Assembly (NCBI GenBank): GCA_016342645.1
Contig: JAEINX010000025.1
Location: 1-42,615 of the forward strand
Length of the DNA: 42,615 nt
Source: Bacteroidales bacterium
Lineage (GTDB): Bacteria > Bacteroidota > Bacteroidia > Bacteroidales > JAEINX01
Reading direction: 5' to 3'
Part shown: one piece after another, positions 26,876-35,316 of the stretch
How the letters are laid out: every line of letters begins with the position of its first letter
How positions within the stretch are numbered: the stretch's first letter is position 1
The notes under the pieces: model-generated
Told to the model about the DNA's origin: nothing
Databases searched by the model: none
Seen by the model: the letters and a program-made list of their open reading frames with translations, nothing else
Translations under genes and position numbers: made by a program

Positions 26876-29800
26876 ATGAAAGCAAAATTTCCCTTTTTCG
26901 CATTGATAGGAATTTTTGTATTCCTATCTTTTCCGGCCAATGCTCAAATAACAAGAGAGGAAGCAATTGACACGGTATTAAACCATATTTTAACAAATGA
27001 AGAAATAGAAAAATCGAACATCTATTTATGTGATAGTATTGTTGTTTTGGACAGCCTGACATTTTATGATAATTATAAAATTCACATACCGTATGATTCA
27101 AACTATGTGTTTTTTATTGATAGTTTACCATTAGCTAATTGGAACCATGAATGCTTTTACCTTTTTATGAATTCTGAAAATGGAAACTATCAAACAGAAG
27201 GTGAACTCAAGTTTCCAGGAAATTTATATGAAGAATATGAAGAAATTTCAATGGCATACCCGGAAACAGAAGTAGTAGCAGATACAATACCCTACGTTTA
27301 TGATAATTTATATGAAGATTGTCTTGCTCCGAATGATAATTATTATGCAGTGTTATTAGGTGGAGGTTCTGAACCTAGGTTTAAAAGAAATTTATCACAC
27401 ATTTTCTGTGCCTTAACAAGAAGATACGGATTTAAAAAAGAGAATATATTTGTTCACGTTAAGGGTAATGAACCGACATTTAATGTTGATCTTGATGGAG
27501 ATGAAATCAGTGATTTTGACTTTTTGTCATCTAAAGTAGAAATAGAAAGAACATTTAAGAATTTAGCGGGATTAGAAAATACAGTGCCATCAATACCTGT
27601 ATTAGAACCTAAAGACCTATTATTTATTTTTTCAACAGGTCATGGAGGGTTCGAACTGAATACATCTCCCGTTTATATAGCAAAACTTTATTATGTAAAT
27701 AATACTCCTCCATATCATTTAGAATTTATTTATGATTATGAATTTGCTCAATATTTGGAAGATATTAATTGTTCAAGTATTTCAGTTGTAATGCAGGAGT
27801 GTTTTTCCGGAGGTTTTATTGATGATTTCATGGATGTTTCGAATTCAATATGCAAGAACAGAACAATTCATACAGCGTGTAAGCAAGCTGAAAAATCATG
27901 GGAAGAAAGATGGGTAACTGATTGGAAATATAATGAGTTTACTTTTTATTGGACCGCAGCAGCAAGAGAAATATATCCTGATCCATATTATACAAATTCA
28001 GGATCATGGGTTGAATACTGTTCAACCGGAGAATTCCCATTTGATGAATTTTTTCTTACAGTGTATCACCCTGATGACTATGTACCGGATTTAAACGGTG
28101 ATGGCTTGATTCAATTTGGAGAGGCCTTTCAATATTCAAATGATTTTGATACGAGGAGCCCTTATGGATTTTTTTGGTGTCCATCAGATAAAATAGAAAC
28201 CCCTCAATATTCAACTAATATAAGTTTTCAGGAAGATTTATTGACATTAGCCGGTTTTGCCGGAACTATTGAAAACTCTCAAACTATCGAAAACAGAAGT
28301 TATTCAGTTGGCGGTGAATTAGTAATTAGACAAGGAGTTGAACTTACAATAAGTGAAAATGCTTCATTTTATTTTATAAACGAAAATGCAGAAATAATTG
28401 TAGAACCTGGAGCAAGGTTAATTTTAGGAGATAATGTTTCTTTTTATGGCAATCCCGGGAATAGAATTACGGTTAACGGGATCATTGAATTTGGTGATGA
28501 TAACAAGTTTATACGGCTTGATGATGGAGATATCGGACAATTCGACGGATTGCATTTAATGAATAATTCTGCAGTAACTTCAATTAACAATGCATATTTT
28601 GAACATTCTAATCTAAATCATAATGGAATGAATCTGATTATTGATCATACTGATTTCATTGATTGTTACAGTCTAAGTTCATATAACGGAGATGTAACGG
28701 TAACAAATAGTACTTTTATTGATACAAGGATATATCTTAAAACTGATAACCAAAACACTAATAAAACAGCAATAATCCAAGACAATGATTTTGAAGCCAT
28801 ATATTCAAATGATATTAATGCTATTGAACTTAATGATTATGATAATTTCTTTATTGAGAACAATAAAATTTCAGGATATTATAATGGAATACAGGTGATA
28901 AAAGCCGGAGGAGGAAATGCCGGAACGCAGAATATTAGCGAAAATACTATTTCAGGTAGTACTAATAACGGAATTTTAGTTTATGGATCAACAGCTTCAG
29001 TTGTAAATAATAATATAAGTGATTGTGAATACGGTATTAGATTCAATAATAGAAGTAGTGTTGATTTTTATGGTGATGATAATGCGGAAACTTTTTTAGA
29101 AACACAGTATATACATGATAATAACAGTTATGAAATTTTTGCAACACAGTATAGTTTTCCAAGAACATTTGAATATAATGTTATTATTGATGAAAATAAC
29201 TCCGGTAATCCTGATGATCCTTTGCTGTATTACATTTCAGGTGAAAATCCTGTTTCCCAAAATATTGAATATAATTGTTGGGGTGAAAATTTCGATTATT
29301 GGGATGACCTTTACCCTCAGGTTGAAGGATTTTATGACTATGAACCTATCTGGTGTCCCTCAGGTTCCGGTGAAAAAAGTGCTGAGCAATCTTTATTTGA
29401 CGATGCTTTAAATCAATTTGAGCTTGGGAATTATTCTTCAGCTGAAAACAAATTTCTTCAGCTTGTGAATGAATATCCTGAAACATTATTGGCACAGGAA
29501 TCATTGAAGGAACTTTTCCGTTTGGAAAAATTTGTTGGTAATGATTACCTGGGTCTAAAACAATATTTTATTAATGATCCTATAATTCAAGGGAATAGTT
29601 CCCTGCAGAGTGTTGGTGAATTTTACGCAAATAATTGTGATATAGAACTTGGGAATTGGCAACAGGCAATTGAATGGTATGAATACCATATTCAACATCC
29701 TGAGTCATTTGAGGATAGCATATTCTCAATAATTGATCTCGGATATTTATACCTGCTTATGGGAAACAATGGTGAAAAATCTATTACAGGAAATATGCCT

Positions 29801-30181
29801 GAACATATTCCATACTCAAAATACCAATTCTTTGCCAAAAGGGATTATCTGTTATCACTATTACCAGGGGAATTACAAGCTTATGATCCGTCAACAGATA
29901 ATTTAAACGGATTACGAGCAGGTGAGCTTTTACAAAACCAACCGAATCCTTTCTCCCGGGAATCAAGCATTTATTTTAAACTAAAAAAAGCGGGTTCTGT
30001 ATCAGTTAAAGGTTTAAATAACTTAGGTGTTATTAAATATCAATTCAATAACTCTTATATGCCTGAAGGAACATACAATTTAAGTATTAAATCTGATGAT
30101 TACCTATCCGGTGTTTATTTTTATACTCTTGAAATAAACGGAAAAAAAGTTGATGTTAAGAAGATGGTAATATTAAAATAA
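26876..30181 (+). CDS. T9SS-exported clan CD cysteine peptidase with beta-helix region
   Basis: A 1101-residue secreted protein. Residues 1-23 are a signal peptide. Residues about 155-440 form a C13/caspase-like peptidase domain: YAVLLGGG, then H256 in FSTGHGG and C309 in VMQECFSGGF, the expected catalytic dyad. Two calcium-binding-type loops, DLDGDEISDFD (205-215) and DLNGDGLIQFGE (405-416), lie within it. Residues about 480-800 are short repeats with NGI and NNI turns, fitting a right-handed parallel beta-helix. A TPR-like stretch follows (about 805-870). The end, from QNQPNPF near 1020 to the final MVILK, is a type A T9SS sorting domain, so the protein is exported and probably surface-attached. 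The target is unknown. It is followed 27 bases later by the FISUMP genes. Confidence 0.85.
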   Translation: MKAKFPFFALIGIFVFLSFPANAQITREEAIDTVLNHILTNEEIEKSNIYLCDSIVVLDSLTFYDNYKIHIPYDSNYVFFIDSLPLANWNHECFYLFMNSENGNYQTEGELKFPGNLYEEYEEISMAYPETEVVADTIPYVYDNLYEDCLAPNDNYYAVLLGGGSEPRFKRNLSHIFCALTRRYGFKKENIFVHVKGNEPTFNVDLDGDEISDFDFLSSKVEIERTFKNLAGLENTVPSIPVLEPKDLLFIFSTGHGGFELNTSPVYIAKLYYVNNTPPYHLEFIYDYEFAQYLEDINCSSISVVMQECFSGGFIDDFMDVSNSICKNRTIHTACKQAEKSWEERWVTDWKYNEFTFYWTAAAREIYPDPYYTNSGSWVEYCSTGEFPFDEFFLTVYHPDDYVPDLNGDGLIQFGEAFQYSNDFDTRSPYGFFWCPSDKIETPQYSTNISFQEDLLTLAGFAGTIENSQTIENRSYSVGGELVIRQGVELTISENASFYFINENAEIIVEPGARLILGDNVSFYGNPGNRITVNGIIEFGDDNKFIRLDDGDIGQFDGLHLMNNSAVTSINNAYFEHSNLNHNGMNLIIDHTDFIDCYSLSSYNGDVTVTNSTFIDTRIYLKTDNQNTNKTAIIQDNDFEAIYSNDINAIELNDYDNFFIENNKISGYYNGIQVIKAGGGNAGTQNISENTISGSTNNGILVYGSTASVVNNNISDCEYGIRFNNRSSVDFYGDDNAETFLETQYIHDNNSYEIFATQYSFPRTFEYNVIIDENNSGNPDDPLLYYISGENPVSQNIEYNCWGENFDYWDDLYPQVEGFYDYEPIWCPSGSGEKSAEQSLFDDALNQFELGNYSSAENKFLQLVNEYPETLLAQESLKELFRLEKFVGNDYLGLKQYFINDPIIQGNSSLQSVGEFYANNCDIELGNWQQAIEWYEYHIQHPESFEDSIFSIIDLGYLYLLMGNNGEKSITGNMPEHIPYSKYQFFAKRDYLLSLLPGELQAYDPSTDNLNGLRAGELLQNQPNPFSRESSIYFKLKKAGSVSVKGLNNLGVIKYQFNNSYMPEGTYNLSIKSDDYLSGVYFYTLEINGKKVDVKKMVILK

Positions 30182-30208
30182 TTTTAAAATTTATTAAAAA
30201 ATATAATT

Positions 30209-31456
30209 ATGAAAACTTTATCAATTACTTATCTGACTATTTTTATCTTATTAGTTAATAATGTTAAAGCCCAACAACCTCAGGCCATTCATAATATTCA
30301 ATTACAGGAGGGTTATAGTTTGGTATCAACTTATGTTTCACCCGCTGATCCCGACCTGATGGTATTGCTTGATGATTTGCTTGATGACGGAAGCCTTGAA
30401 TTTGTCCGTAACTCCTCAGGACAAATGTTTCATAAGGTAGGATCGGTATGGATTAATAGCATAGGAAACTGGAATACTCAGGAAGGCTACCTGTTTTTTA
30501 TGAACAACACTGCCGGAATTCCAATTGAAGGTGAGCTGTTTGATCCTGTCACACCATTAAGCCTAAATGAAGGCTATCAATTTGCTTCATATTATTATAC
30601 CGAATATATTGATGCATTACAGGCCTGTTCAGGGATACTTGATATTATTGATTTTATCAGAAACAGCGAAGGACAGGTGCTGCGAAAAATCGGCCCGTAC
30701 TGGGTTAATAATATCGGTGATCTCCGATATGGGGAAGGATATCTTATTAAAATGAACGAAGCAGGCGAATTAATTTATTTTAATGATACGATTTTCAATT
30801 GCCCTGCGGCATTTATTGACCCGCGTGACGGGCAGGAATACAATGCCGTTATGATAGGCAGCCAATGCTGGATGGCTGAAAACATTAATACAGGGCAAAA
30901 GATAAACGGTAGCCAAAGCCAGGGCAATAACGGGATAATTGAAAAATTTTGTTATGATAACGATTCCGTGAATTGTGAAATTTACGGAGGTTTGTATCAA
31001 TGGGAAGAAATGATGGATTATACCACAATTGAAGGTTCTCAGGGTATTTGTTTAACAGGATGGCATATAGCGACCGATGAAGAATGGAAACAATTGGAAG
31101 GTGAAGTTGACAGCCAGTACGGATATCCTGATCCCGAATGGGATGAAGGTGGTGACCGAGGTTATGATGCAGGATTGAATTTAAGGTCGGATACCGGATG
31201 GATATTTTATAACGGTACTGACCCTTATGGGTTTGCTGCATTACCGGGTGGAAATTATTCAACATGGAATAACGGAAGTTATTATAATTTAACTCACGGG
31301 GCAATATGGTGGACATCTACTACCCATTATGTCCAATCAACTGCCAAGTACAGGGAATTGTATTGGCCCTTATTTACAGTTTTTCGTTCATCCTCAAATT
31401 TTAATGGCGGATTTTATGCCCGTTGCATTAAGGATCATACTGTGGGATATCACTAA
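30209..31456 (+). CDS. FISUMP-domain secreted protein, first copy
   Basis: A 415-residue protein with a signal peptide ending near VKAQQ. The C-terminal half, from GQEYNAVMIGSQCWMAENI through GGLYQWEEMMDY, GICLTGWHIATDEEWKQLE and FYARCIKD, is the Fibrobacter succinogenes major paralogous (FISUMP) domain, a C-type-lectin-like surface module. The N-terminal half has two copies of a repeat of about 75 residues, at about 30-110 and 112-190, each ending GEGYL or QEGYL after a W-N-IGN/D segment. No T9SS sorting domain is present. Function unknown; it is probably cotranscribed with the peptidase upstream. Confidence 0.85.
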   Translation: MKTLSITYLTIFILLVNNVKAQQPQAIHNIQLQEGYSLVSTYVSPADPDLMVLLDDLLDDGSLEFVRNSSGQMFHKVGSVWINSIGNWNTQEGYLFFMNNTAGIPIEGELFDPVTPLSLNEGYQFASYYYTEYIDALQACSGILDIIDFIRNSEGQVLRKIGPYWVNNIGDLRYGEGYLIKMNEAGELIYFNDTIFNCPAAFIDPRDGQEYNAVMIGSQCWMAENINTGQKINGSQSQGNNGIIEKFCYDNDSVNCEIYGGLYQWEEMMDYTTIEGSQGICLTGWHIATDEEWKQLEGEVDSQYGYPDPEWDEGGDRGYDAGLNLRSDTGWIFYNGTDPYGFAALPGGNYSTWNNGSYYNLTHGAIWWTSTTHYVQSTAKYRELYWPLFTVFRSSSNFNGGFYARCIKDHTVGYH

Positions 31457-31551
31457 TAAATATAGAATGCAATATTATTTTTATAAATATAATTTGTTCA
31501 GTAAAAAAGGATTATTAATTAATACAATAAAAATCATCTAAAAAAATATCC

Positions 31552-32784
31552 ATGAGAACTTTCAAAATTATTTGTCTTATGATTTTTAGTATGTTAGTTT
31601 ATCATACTAAAGCACAGCAACCTCCGGCCATTCATAATATTCAATTACAGGAGGGTTACAGCTTTGTATCCACTTATGTTTCACCAGCTGACCCCGGCCT
31701 GATGGTATTGCTTGAGGATCTGCTTGCTGACGGCAGCCTTGAATTTGTCCGAAACTCTGCCGGACAAATGTTTCACAAGGTTGGGCAGGTTTGGGTTAAT
31801 AATATTGGGAACTGGAATACAGATGAAGCTTATTTGTTTTTAATGAACAGTCCTGCCGGGATTACCATTGAAGGTGAATTGTTTGATCCTGCCACACCTT
31901 TAAGCCTAAATGTAGGTTATCAATTTGTTTCGTATTATATTACGGAATATATTGATGCTTTACAGGCCTGTTCCGGGATACTTGATGTTCTTGATTTTAT
32001 CAGAGACAGCGAAGGACAGGTGCTGCGAAAAATCGGCCCATACTGGGTTAATAATATCGGTGATCTCCAATATGGAGAAGGCTATCTAATAAAAATGAAT
32101 GAAGCAGGCGAATTAATTTATTTTGACGATACAACTTTCAATTGCCCAATGGCATTTATTGATCCGCGTGACGGGCAGGAATACAATGCAGTTATGATAG
32201 GCAGCCAATGCTGGATGGCTGAAAACATTAATGCCGGGGAAATTATAAACGGCAGCCAAAGCCAGATCAATAACGGGATAATTGAAAAATTTTGCTATGA
32301 TAACGATTTCGTGAATTGTGAAATTTACGGTGGTTTATATCAATGGAATGAAATGATGGATTATACCACAATTGAAGGTGTTCAGGGCATTTGTTTAACA
32401 GGATGGCATTTACCTACCGATGAGGAATGGAAACAATTAGAAGGAGAAGTTGACAGCCAATACGGATACCCCGACCCTGAATGGGATTATCCGGGAGACA
32501 GAGGTTTTGATGCAGGATTGAATTTAAGGTCGGATACCGGTTGGATATTTTATAATGGTACTGATCCTTATGAGTTTGCTGCATTACCGGGTGGAAATTA
32601 TTCAACATGGAATAACGGAAGCTATTACAATTTGACTCACGGTACAAAATGGTGGACATCTACTATCCATTATGTTCAATCAAGTGCTGGGTATAGGGAA
32701 TTGTATTGGCCTTTATTTACGGTTTTTCGTTCAAATTTAAATTGTGATTATGGATTAAGTGTTCGATGTATTAAGGATCAGTAA
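31552..32784 (+). CDS. FISUMP-domain secreted protein, second copy
   Basis: A 410-residue close paralog of the preceding gene, with near-identical runs such as QEYNAVMIGSQCWMAENIN and LNLRSDTGWIFYNGTDPY. It shares the signal peptide, the two-copy N-terminal repeat and the C-terminal FISUMP domain. Differences cluster in the loop region before the final RCIKD (NLNCDYGLSV replaces NFNGGFYA) and in a few loops. The high nucleotide similarity over most of the gene points to a recent tandem duplication. It converges with the acyltransferase gene, whose end is only 3 bases away. Confidence 0.85.
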   Translation: MRTFKIICLMIFSMLVYHTKAQQPPAIHNIQLQEGYSFVSTYVSPADPGLMVLLEDLLADGSLEFVRNSAGQMFHKVGQVWVNNIGNWNTDEAYLFLMNSPAGITIEGELFDPATPLSLNVGYQFVSYYITEYIDALQACSGILDVLDFIRDSEGQVLRKIGPYWVNNIGDLQYGEGYLIKMNEAGELIYFDDTTFNCPMAFIDPRDGQEYNAVMIGSQCWMAENINAGEIINGSQSQINNGIIEKFCYDNDFVNCEIYGGLYQWNEMMDYTTIEGVQGICLTGWHLPTDEEWKQLEGEVDSQYGYPDPEWDYPGDRGFDAGLNLRSDTGWIFYNGTDPYEFAALPGGNYSTWNNGSYYNLTHGTKWWTSTIHYVQSSAGYRELYWPLFTVFRSNLNCDYGLSVRCIKDQ

Positions 32785-32787
32785 AAT

Positions 32788-33924
32788 TTATTTTGCATTT
32801 ATCTCTTTATTTTCAACCGGTTTTGCATAAATATTAAGGAACATTTCTTCAACAGTTTTTTTATCTTTTTTTATATCACTTAGTCGTTTCGATATATATT
32901 CTTTAAATGCTTCTTTTTCTTCAAAAGAATAAAAATCGATATATTTATTATCATTGTTTAATAAATCAAAAGCAATATAATTAGTTTTCCATAATTTATA
33001 ATTTCCGGAAATTTGCCTGTCGATAATCTCCCTTAGTTTAGCAAATTTATTATTATTTGTTCTATCTTCTATCTCATTCAAAACATCATAAACAGGTTCT
33101 CCAATCGACAAATGTATTCTTCCTTTTTGCTGAGTAATACCTTTAACTACACTATGCAAATCTTCATCGGGTGATTTTTTGTACTCTGAATTTTTAGAAG
33201 CAAGCAATTCTTTAACCTTCATTAGATCGCAGGGCTCATACTCATAAGAAATTGAAACAGGGACAATATTCAATTCGGTGAAATTTTCGGAAAATGATTT
33301 TGAGCCACTCATATTAAGCATTTTCAGTAAACCGGGTTCTGTTTTATCATTTCCGTCTTTTGTCCGGCCATTACGCTGGGCAATCCATAATGATGTATTT
33401 CTTTGGGTAATTGAATGACGAATATAAGCCGATAATTGTTTTGAATTATTTAACATTTCTCTATTTGAACCTTCTCGCATTACGACAAAAGTCCTGTTAA
33501 CCCTAAATGCATTATTTATTAATTCCGACATCAAAAGATTGCTCCCGAACGAGACTTCCGGGATTTGATGATGGTGTTCAAAAAGAAGTAATTGCAAAAT
33601 AGCCGAATCAAGGGTTATATCGCGATGATTTGCTATAAACAAATAAGCTTTATCGGGATCAATATTTTCAAATCCACTACAGCTCAGTCCATCTGAAGTT
33701 TGTTTTAGAGCGGATTGTATGACTTTAATAATAAACTTTTCTTGATATTCTTTTGTAGAAGTAATTTTATTTAGCTCAGAAATTATTTCATCGTTTGGCC
33801 TATCGGGAAAAAAATAATTAAGAACATTGTAGAAAACAGGCTCGGAAGTAATTTTCCTTAAAATTGGATTTATTTCTTGGTCATTACAGGAACGTATATT
33901 TTCAAAATCTAAATAAGTGTCCAT
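32788..33924 (-). CDS. PlsC-like acyltransferase
   Basis: A 378-residue protein of the glycerol-3-phosphate / lysophospholipid acyltransferase fold. ANHRDITLDSA (98-108) replaces the usual NHxxxxD motif; the spacing is H100 to D106, with D102 also near. VVMREGSNREM (148-157) and LWIAQRNGRTKDGND (179-193) correspond to the later substrate-binding blocks. A C-terminal part of about 120 residues is outside the acyltransferase core. Likely membrane-associated and acting on phospholipid or lipid A-type precursors; substrate not identified. No hydrophobic N-terminal anchor is evident. Confidence 0.75.
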   Translation of the reverse strand: MDTYLDFENIRSCNDQEINPILRKITSEPVFYNVLNYFFPDRPNDEIISELNKITSTKEYQEKFIIKVIQSALKQTSDGLSCSGFENIDPDKAYLFIANHRDITLDSAILQLLLFEHHHQIPEVSFGSNLLMSELINNAFRVNRTFVVMREGSNREMLNNSKQLSAYIRHSITQRNTSLWIAQRNGRTKDGNDKTEPGLLKMLNMSGSKSFSENFTELNIVPVSISYEYEPCDLMKVKELLASKNSEYKKSPDEDLHSVVKGITQQKGRIHLSIGEPVYDVLNEIEDRTNNNKFAKLREIIDRQISGNYKLWKTNYIAFDLLNNDNKYIDFYSFEEKEAFKEYISKRLSDIKKDKKTVEEMFLNIYAKPVENKEINAK

Positions 33925-34228
33925 AACGTAAAATGATTGATTTGAATAAAAATTAAACAGATTTTACATTCTTATTGCTTTATTAATAGTGTTTTTCACA
34001 AATTACTTTGTATTATTGTCAAATATTTTCAAGCATAAATGTAAATTCATATTAATAAATTTGCTGCAAACATAATATTTATTACGAAAATCAATTAAGC
34101 TTATTGTATTTTCATTTTTAAAAAACCGGATATTCATAAAATTAAGTGAATACTGAAGCAAAACATGTACTTGTCTTTTCCTGAAATAATTAAGAAATCG
34201 GGCTTAGATTCCTATAAATCAGAAATAT
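33925..34228. other. 304-base AT-rich spacer without a gene
   Basis: No ORF of note on either strand. Reverse complement of 34067-34074 is TATGTTTG, a TAnnTTTG match that could start the acyltransferase transcript with a leader of about 140 bases. Nothing else could be identified. Confidence 0.4.
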
Positions 34229-34924
34229 TTAGCCCAACAATGAAATTTGTTCTAAATTTTTCAGATCAATAATTTCAATAGTTTTTCCGAAGATGTTGAT
34301 GATCTTGTCCTTACGAAATTCAGAAAATGTACGGATTACGTTTTCTGTACTCATATTTATATATTCACCAATTTCTTTTCTGGAAACCGGCAAATCAAAA
34401 ACTAAATTATTATAAATTTCTTTGGCAAAGTAAAGTAAGATAAAAGCAACTCGACCATTTAGATTTCTTTGCTTAAGTTCAAGCGATTGTAATATTATTC
34501 TATCGGTATTTTTGCTCATTTTTTGAATTAGGTCTAAGGCAAATTTTCCATTTTCCAAAATGAGTTTTCTTATTTCACTAAGCTTTATATTACAAGTTAC
34601 CGAATCCTCAATGGCTGAAACTGAATAATTATATTTGGTTTCAGAAAAAACGCTAAATAAGCTTATAAAATCAAAGAGCTTGGTGATATTAATTATTTGG
34701 TCTTTTTTGGTAGATAGGTTACGGTGCAATTTAACCATGCCACTTTTTAAGTAAATAAAATTCGTAATTTCATCTCCTTCTTTTAATATTATTTCTCCCT
34801 TTTTAAAAGACTTTTCAATTTTAATTCTACAAATTCTTTCAATTTCATAAGCTTCAATATTTGAAAAAAACAATGATTTTAATTCACAGCCTTCACAATT
34901 ACATTTTTCATCAGTTTCTTTCAT
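34229..34924 (-). CDS. Crp/Fnr family transcriptional regulator, FNR-like
   Basis: A 231-residue regulator with a cyclic-nucleotide-binding-type sensor domain (about 25-140) and a C-terminal winged helix (about 150-215). The N-terminus has clustered cysteines C8, C10 and C13; a further C111 lies in the effector domain. Three N-terminal cysteines plus one central cysteine is the layout of the oxygen-sensing [4Fe-4S] cluster of FNR, although spacing here is tighter. In the recognition helix (STENVIRTFSEF) E194 and R198 are four apart as in CRP E181/R185, which read a TGA...TCA core. Matching near-palindromes lie upstream. It is transcribed away from the sulfide oxidation operon and is its likely regulator. 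Confidence 0.88.
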   Translation of the reverse strand: MKETDEKCNCEGCELKSLFFSNIEAYEIERICRIKIEKSFKKGEIILKEGDEITNFIYLKSGMVKLHRNLSTKKDQIINITKLFDFISLFSVFSETKYNYSVSAIEDSVTCNIKLSEIRKLILENGKFALDLIQKMSKNTDRIILQSLELKQRNLNGRVAFILLYFAKEIYNNLVFDLPVSRKEIGEYINMSTENVIRTFSEFRKDKIINIFGKTIEIIDLKNLEQISLLG

Positions 34925-34971
34925 TCCCAGCTAATTATTTTTTTAATAAATTACCAAATTAAGGTAATACA

Positions 34972-34979
34972 CAAAAATA
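34972..34979 (-). promoter_or_regulatory. Candidate -7 box for the fnr-like gene
   Basis: Reverse complement of this octamer is TATTTTTG, a TAnnTTTG match, 48 bases upstream of the start codon. The nearest palindrome is about 85 bases further upstream. Confidence 0.4.
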
Positions 34980-35055
34980 CAGATTATTTATTAATAAATG
35001 CGAAAATGATTGAATGAAAATTCTAAATAAATAATTTTCGATATTGTAAAAGGGG

Positions 35056-35071
35056 TATGACAATTATCATA
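35056..35071. promoter_or_regulatory. CRP/FNR-type operator, copy 1
   Basis: TATGACAATTATCATA. It is palindromic except for one mismatched pair (positions 6 and 11) and is the exact reverse complement of copy 2. The core TGA-N6-TCA matches CRP/FNR-family sites. Binding by the adjacent regulator is inferred. Confidence 0.6.
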
Positions 35072-35126
35072 TTATATGATTAATTTGCAAAAATTTGCAA
35101 TGTTTTATTTAAAATATTGCTTATAA

Positions 35127-35136
35127 ATGACAATTA
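35127..35136 (+). promoter_or_regulatory. Extra half site
   Basis: ATGACAATTA, identical to the left ten bases of copy 1 after its first T, without a right half. Confidence 0.35.
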
Positions 35137-35160
35137 ATAAGGACTTTAAATAAAATAATT

Positions 35161-35169
35161 ATAATTGTC
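35161..35169 (-). promoter_or_regulatory. Extra half site, opposite strand
   Basis: ATAATTGTC, identical to the right part of copy 2; the sequence continues TCATC, not CATA, so only half a palindrome is present. Confidence 0.3.
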
Positions 35170-35211
35170 TCATCAATACTTTTCTTCTTATTCATTCTTA
35201 ACTTTTGATCT

Positions 35212-35227
35212 TATGATAATTGTCATA
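35212..35227. promoter_or_regulatory. CRP/FNR-type operator, copy 2
   Basis: TATGATAATTGTCATA, the exact reverse complement of 35056-35071. It is centred about 55 bases before the presumed transcription start of the sqr operon, a position typical of activator sites. No -33 element is visible, consistent with a promoter that needs an activator. Confidence 0.65.
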
Positions 35228-35260
35228 TGACACATATACACATAAAAGGATTTATGGATG

Positions 35261-35268
35261 TATTTTTG
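35261..35268 (+). promoter_or_regulatory. Candidate -7 box for the sqr operon
   Basis: TATTTTTG matches TAnnTTTG, 48 bases before the ATG at 35317; transcription would begin near 35275. Confidence 0.5.
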
Positions 35269-35316
35269 CAGAAAAATAATTAGAAAAAATAATTAGAAAA
35301 TAGAATAAAAAAAAAT

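Larger units (their letters stand above)
34925..35316. promoter_or_regulatory. Regulatory region between fnr-like gene and sqr operon
   Basis: A 392-base AT-rich divergent region with no gene. It holds two 16-bp near-palindromes (35056-35071 and 35212-35227), two separate half sites (GACAATTA at 35129-35136 and ATAATTGTC at 35161-35169) and candidate promoters for both directions (34972-34979 minus, 35261-35268 plus). The repeated GACAATTAT half appears four times within 170 bases. Confidence 0.65.
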
